Part shown: in pieces, positions 61,246 through 64,000 of the stretch | Position numbering within the stretch: the first letter of the stretch is position 1 | Layout of the letters: each line of letters begins with the position of its first letter | NCBI RefSeq assembly: GCF_004331455.1 | Contig: NZ_SJJR01000015.1 | Span: forward strand, 62,001-126,000 | Source of the DNA: Micromonospora zingiberis | Lineage (GTDB): Bacteria; Actinomycetota; Actinomycetes; Mycobacteriales; Micromonosporaceae | Direction: 5' to 3' | Length of the DNA: 64,000 nt | Translations under genes and position numbers: made by a program | The notes under the pieces: model-generated | The model's input: the letters and a program-made list of their open reading frames with translations, nothing else | Database searches by the model: none | Told to the model about the DNA's origin: nothing

Positions 61246-61695
61246 TCACCTGGTGGCCAGGTCGGTCTCTTCGGTGCGATCGGTTTCTGCGGTGCGGGCG
61301 GCCAGCCGGTCGTAGCGCTGCCGAGCGGCCTGGGCGCTGCCCAGGCCGAGCCCTTGGCCGATCGCCTGCCAGGTCAGCCCACGGCTGCGGGCGAGGTTCA
61401 GCAACCCCACCTCCATGGTGTTGACCTCGGCGCGTAGGGGCGGAAAGAGGGCGAGCGCGGCGAGCAGGTCGGCCTCGTCGACCGGTTCCTCGCCGGGCGT
61501 CGGCTCGACCGCACCGGCGGCCAGGGCCAGGAGCACGGCGATCGCCTCGTATGGGTCGGCGGCGTACGGATTGGTGTGCCGACGGCGCTGCGTCTCGGTG
61601 GCGGCGTGTCGGTCGGTGAGGCGCTGAAGCGCGGCGTAGGTGCGGTGCGCCCGGGCCCGATCGGCCTCGGCGGACGCGATTGATTCGGCGGTCAT
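61246..61695 (-). CDS. Small HTH-like protein of unknown function
   Basis: A 149-residue soluble protein. The C-terminal half (EVNTMEVGLLNLARSRGLTW, then QAIGQGLGLGSAQAARQRYDRL) has the spacing of a helix-turn-helix in which a glycine-rich turn separates TWQAIGQGLG from the recognition helix. This is common in small actinobacterial proteins of this type. The N-terminal half is Ala/Arg-rich helices. No named family is recognised. Two tandem palindromes overlap its promoter, suggesting autoregulation, and the predicted start site is at the ATG, so the mRNA may be leaderless. Confidence 0.7.
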   Translation of the reverse strand: MTAESIASAEADRARAHRTYAALQRLTDRHAATETQRRRHTNPYAADPYEAIAVLLALAAGAVEPTPGEEPVDEADLLAALALFPPLRAEVNTMEVGLLNLARSRGLTWQAIGQGLGLGSAQAARQRYDRLAARTAETDRTEETDLATR

Positions 61696-61702
61696 GCCAC
61701 CC

Positions 61703-61731
61703 AGTCCACCGCTTCAACGAAACGTTGTCAA
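61703..61731 (-). promoter_or_regulatory. Candidate promoter of the 61246-61695 gene
   Basis: On the minus strand TTGACA (61731-61726) is a perfect -35, followed after 17 bases by a poor -10, TGGACT (61708-61703). Transcription would begin at about 61696, at the ATG, implying a leaderless message. Confidence 0.4.
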
Positions 61732-61741
61732 CGAAATGTTG
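61715..61741. promoter_or_regulatory. Tandem palindromic operators
   Basis: CAACGAAACGTTG (61715-61727) is a perfect 5+3+5 palindrome; CAACGAAATGTTG (61729-61741) is a near-copy 14 bases on, giving two sites on adjacent helical turns. They cover the -35 of the minus-strand gene, and their AT-rich text stands out from the surrounding GC-rich sequence. Confidence 0.6.
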
Positions 61742-61859
61742 AAGGACTCTGGCTTCCGCAGCAACAGCGCCGCTTCGATATCCGATCGGCTGCGGGCAAA
61801 TCTGACGCCCCTGCGCCGCCTACGATGAGGCGTTGGTCGATCTGTGCCAGAGGAGAGTC

Positions 61860-64000
61860 GTGGCCCAGCCCAGCCTTGATCCACCCCGACCCGGCCTGGC
61901 GGCCACACCGGCTGAGTTCGTCGCGGCGCTTCGCGCGCTGCGGTTGTGGTCGGGTCTGACATACCGGCAGCTGACCGCCAGAGCGAGGGCGTCGGGTGAC
62001 CACCTCGCGGTGAGCACGCTGGCGTCCGTGCTGAGCCGTTCCACCCTGCCGAGACGTGAGGTCGTGGTCGGCTTTGTGCGCTCCTGCGGTCTTGACGACC
62101 AGGCCGTAGCCGACTGGGTGGCCGCCCGGGACACGTTGCTTGCCCGATCCGACCGAGCCATCGGCGGGAGCCCTGCGCCCGGCCGCCAGCCGCCGGCGCA
62201 CGCCGATCCGTCCGTGCCGTCGGCCCCCAGGATGTTGCCGCCCGACATCCGGGACTTCACTGGCCGCGCTGCGGAACTGTCGGCGCTGCGGAACCTGCTC
62301 GCCGGGCCGCCGGCCGATGCGGGTCGACCGGACGCTCAGGTGACTGCGGCCATTTCCGGCATGGGCGGAGTTGGCAAGACGGCTCTTGCGCTGCACATGG
62401 CACACGCGCTGCGGGCGGCGTTTCCGGACGGTCAACTCTGGGTCGACCTACGCGACGCCGAAGGGTCACCGCTCGACCCGGGCGACGTGCTGGCCCGGTT
62501 CCTCCGGGCGCTCGGGATCGACCTGCGGGCGATCCCCGACGGGCTCAGCGAACGCGCCGAGATCTATCGCACCCTGCTGGCGCACCGTCGGGTATTGGTC
62601 ATCCTGGACAACGCGAGTTCGGAAGGGCAGATCCGTCCGTTGCTGCCGGGCGCGGCGACGTGCGCCGTGCTGGTCACCAGTCGGCTCCGGATGACTGGTA
62701 TCGAGGGTGCCTGGCACCTCGAGCTGGGGCAGTTCACGACGGACGAGGCGATTCAGTTGCTGGCCCGGATCACAGCTAACGAGCGGGTCCTGCCGGACAT
62801 CGAGAAGGCCACCGAGATCGCGGAGTACTGTGGCGGTCTACCGCTCGCTGTCCGGATAGCCGGGGCTCGTCTGGCGGCTCGTCCGGCCTGGCGGCTGGCT
62901 CATCTGGCGGCGATGCTCGGTGATGAGCGGCGTCGATTGGACCGGCTGGCCACCGGTGATCTCGCCGTACGGGCATCGTTGGCGTTGAGCTACCGCGAAC
63001 TCGACGAAGAGTCTCGCCGGCTGTTTCGACTGCTTGCCCAGTTCGACGTCCCCGACTTTCCGGCCTGGCTGGCCGCGGCCGTGTTGGGCTGTCCATTCGA
63101 GCAGGCCGCCGAGCACGTCGAGACGCTGGTCGATGCGCAACTACTCGCCGTCGCCGGCACCGATCCGGCCGGGCAGATCCGCTACCTCTATCACGATCTG
63201 GTCCGGCTCTTCGCGGTCGAGTGCGCTGCGGCGCAGGAGTCAGCGGAAGTCATCGCGCAGGCTATCGCCCGTGGGCTCGGCACCTGGGTCACGCTCGCGG
63301 AACGGATGGCGCCGGCGATCCCGGGTCCGTGTTTCGCGCTGATCGCCAGTCCCGTGCCGCGGCCACCGGTCGACTGGGCGGACGAGTACCTGGCCGGCAT
63401 CGACCCGCTGAGCTGGTTCGACGCCGAACGTACGGCGATGGTCTCCGCCACCCGGCAGGCGTGCCGCCTCACCCTGGATGACCTCGCCTTCGACCTGGCC
63501 GGGCGGCTGGAGAAGTATTTCGACCTGCGTGGCATGTACGCCGACTGGGCGAACCTCAACACCGAGGTGATGGCGCTCTGTCGGCGGACCGGCAACCAGC
63601 TCGGCGAGGCCGTCATGCTGCGCGGCCTGCTCGACGTCAAGACCTGGGCCGCCGGCCCGAGCGACGGTGCCGCGATGGCCCGGCTGCACCGCGAGTCGGC
63701 CTGGCTGCTGGCGAGATTCGAGGCGCTCGGCCACGACCAGGGCGGCTCGGACGCCGCTGTCATGTGTTCCTGGGCGCTGGCGGCGGCCGGCTCCTACCCG
63801 GAAGCCGTGGCGATGGGTGAGCGGGCGCTGCGGCTGGCCACCCGCTCTCGGCACCTGGGCGGTGCGGCGCGCGCCCACCTGGCGCTGGCGGTGGCCACCT
63901 TCGAACAGGGACAGTTCGACACGGCGACCAGGCACACAACTGCCGCTCTAGAACGGGCCCGAAAACTCGGTAATTCCCGCTGGGAGGCGACCGCCTTGCA
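61860..64000 (+). CDS. NB-ARC/TPR regulatory ATPase (AfsR-like STAND), 3' end outside window
   Basis: The frame is open from GTG 61860 (AGAGGAGAG upstream) to the window end, at least 713 codons. The N-terminal ~85 residues look like a helix-turn-helix (FVAALRALRLWSGLTYRQLT, STLASVLSRSTLPRREVV). The NB-ARC ATPase follows: Walker A ISGMGGVGKTALALHMA near 165, Walker B RRVLVILDNA near 243, VLVTSRLRM, and the GLPL motif EYCGGLPLAVRIAGARL. Residues beyond ~480 form helical, TPR-like repeats (AVAMGERALRLATRSRHLGG, RAHLALAVATFEQGQFDTAT). There is no SARP-type BTAD domain as in AfsR. The signal it senses is unknown. A TACGAT -10-like box lies at 61821-61826. Confidence 0.85.
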   Translation, partial: MAQPSLDPPRPGLAATPAEFVAALRALRLWSGLTYRQLTARARASGDHLAVSTLASVLSRSTLPRREVVVGFVRSCGLDDQAVADWVAARDTLLARSDRAIGGSPAPGRQPPAHADPSVPSAPRMLPPDIRDFTGRAAELSALRNLLAGPPADAGRPDAQVTAAISGMGGVGKTALALHMAHALRAAFPDGQLWVDLRDAEGSPLDPGDVLARFLRALGIDLRAIPDGLSERAEIYRTLLAHRRVLVILDNASSEGQIRPLLPGAATCAVLVTSRLRMTGIEGAWHLELGQFTTDEAIQLLARITANERVLPDIEKATEIAEYCGGLPLAVRIAGARLAARPAWRLAHLAAMLGDERRRLDRLATGDLAVRASLALSYRELDEESRRLFRLLAQFDVPDFPAWLAAAVLGCPFEQAAEHVETLVDAQLLAVAGTDPAGQIRYLYHDLVRLFAVECAAAQESAEVIAQAIARGLGTWVTLAERMAPAIPGPCFALIASPVPRPPVDWADEYLAGIDPLSWFDAERTAMVSATRQACRLTLDDLAFDLAGRLEKYFDLRGMYADWANLNTEVMALCRRTGNQLGEAVMLRGLLDVKTWAAGPSDGAAMARLHRESAWLLARFEALGHDQGGSDAAVMCSWALAAAGSYPEAVAMGERALRLATRSRHLGGAARAHLALAVATFEQGQFDTATRHTTAALERARKLGNSRWEATAL

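Overview
This is a high-GC actinobacterial chromosome segment (GTG starts, dense overlapping operons, mIHF, an actinobacterial RpoZ and a helicase-degenerate PriA). Gene order matches the actinobacterial core (pyr-mihF-gmk-rpoZ-coaBC-metK-priA; fmt-rsmB-rpe; rib; hisE-hisG; infC-rpmI-rplT; pheST; argCJBDFRGH). A dispersed intergenic palindrome of the AAGGAAGGGGCCCTTCTTAA type suggests Micromonosporaceae (Micromonospora or Salinispora-like). The family is an inference; no species call is made.

Layout. 1-9.7 kb: pyrimidine synthesis (pyrB 3' end, pyrC, carA, carB, pyrD, pyrF) with bioA inserted before pyrF. 9.8-15.7 kb: mihF, a degenerate guanylate kinase, rpoZ, coaBC, metK, priA. 15.9-20.8 kb: a kinase/ParB-like fusion, a deleted P450 pseudogene, def, fmt, rsmB. 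20.8-24.5 kb: two tandem septum-formation-type lipoproteins (minus strand), rpe, and a REC-GGDEF regulator. 24.6-28.4 kb: FMN riboswitch and ribD-ribE-ribBA-ribH. 28.5-33.8 kb: a minus-strand block (unknown His/Cys protein, acyl-CoA oxidase, polar amino-acid ABC transporter). 33.9-36.7 kb: hisE, hisG and two membrane proteins. 36.7-38.1 kb: no genes, but tandem repeats, a transposase remnant between 23-bp inverted repeats, and G-rich arrays. 38.1-44.2 kb: infC, rpmI, rplT, an rRNA methyltransferase, and pheST behind a candidate attenuator. 44.2-52.5 kb: an accessory block lying exactly between pheT and argC and bracketed by two direct copies of the dispersed palindrome. 52.6-61.2 kb: one arginine operon, argCJBDFRGH, behind an 18-bp palindrome. 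61.2-64 kb: a small HTH-like gene with tandem operators, and an NB-ARC/TPR regulator running off the window.

The most unusual part is the accessory block. A membrane-anchored Crp-type regulator is divergent from three translationally coupled genes: a class III nucleotidyl-cyclase-like protein, a large protein with a degenerate P-loop and HEAT-like repeats, and a possible SPFH/coiled-coil protein. The cyclase-like protein's C-terminus and the second protein's N-terminus carry the same glycine-rich motif, GD-x3-V-x-GQNA-x-G-x-GA-x-AIG in outline. That arrangement recalls bacterial amyloid-type signalling motifs that pair an effector with its STAND-like partner. I propose it as a candidate uncharacterised conflict or stress-signalling module. 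A three-gene nucleotide-sugar/glycosyltransferase cluster follows.

Several conserved positions look altered: the gmk slot holds a protein without the P-loop lysine and most of the LID, infC appears to start at ATC, and the PriA start is ambiguous. Many hairpins mark operon ends; all structural calls were made by eye.
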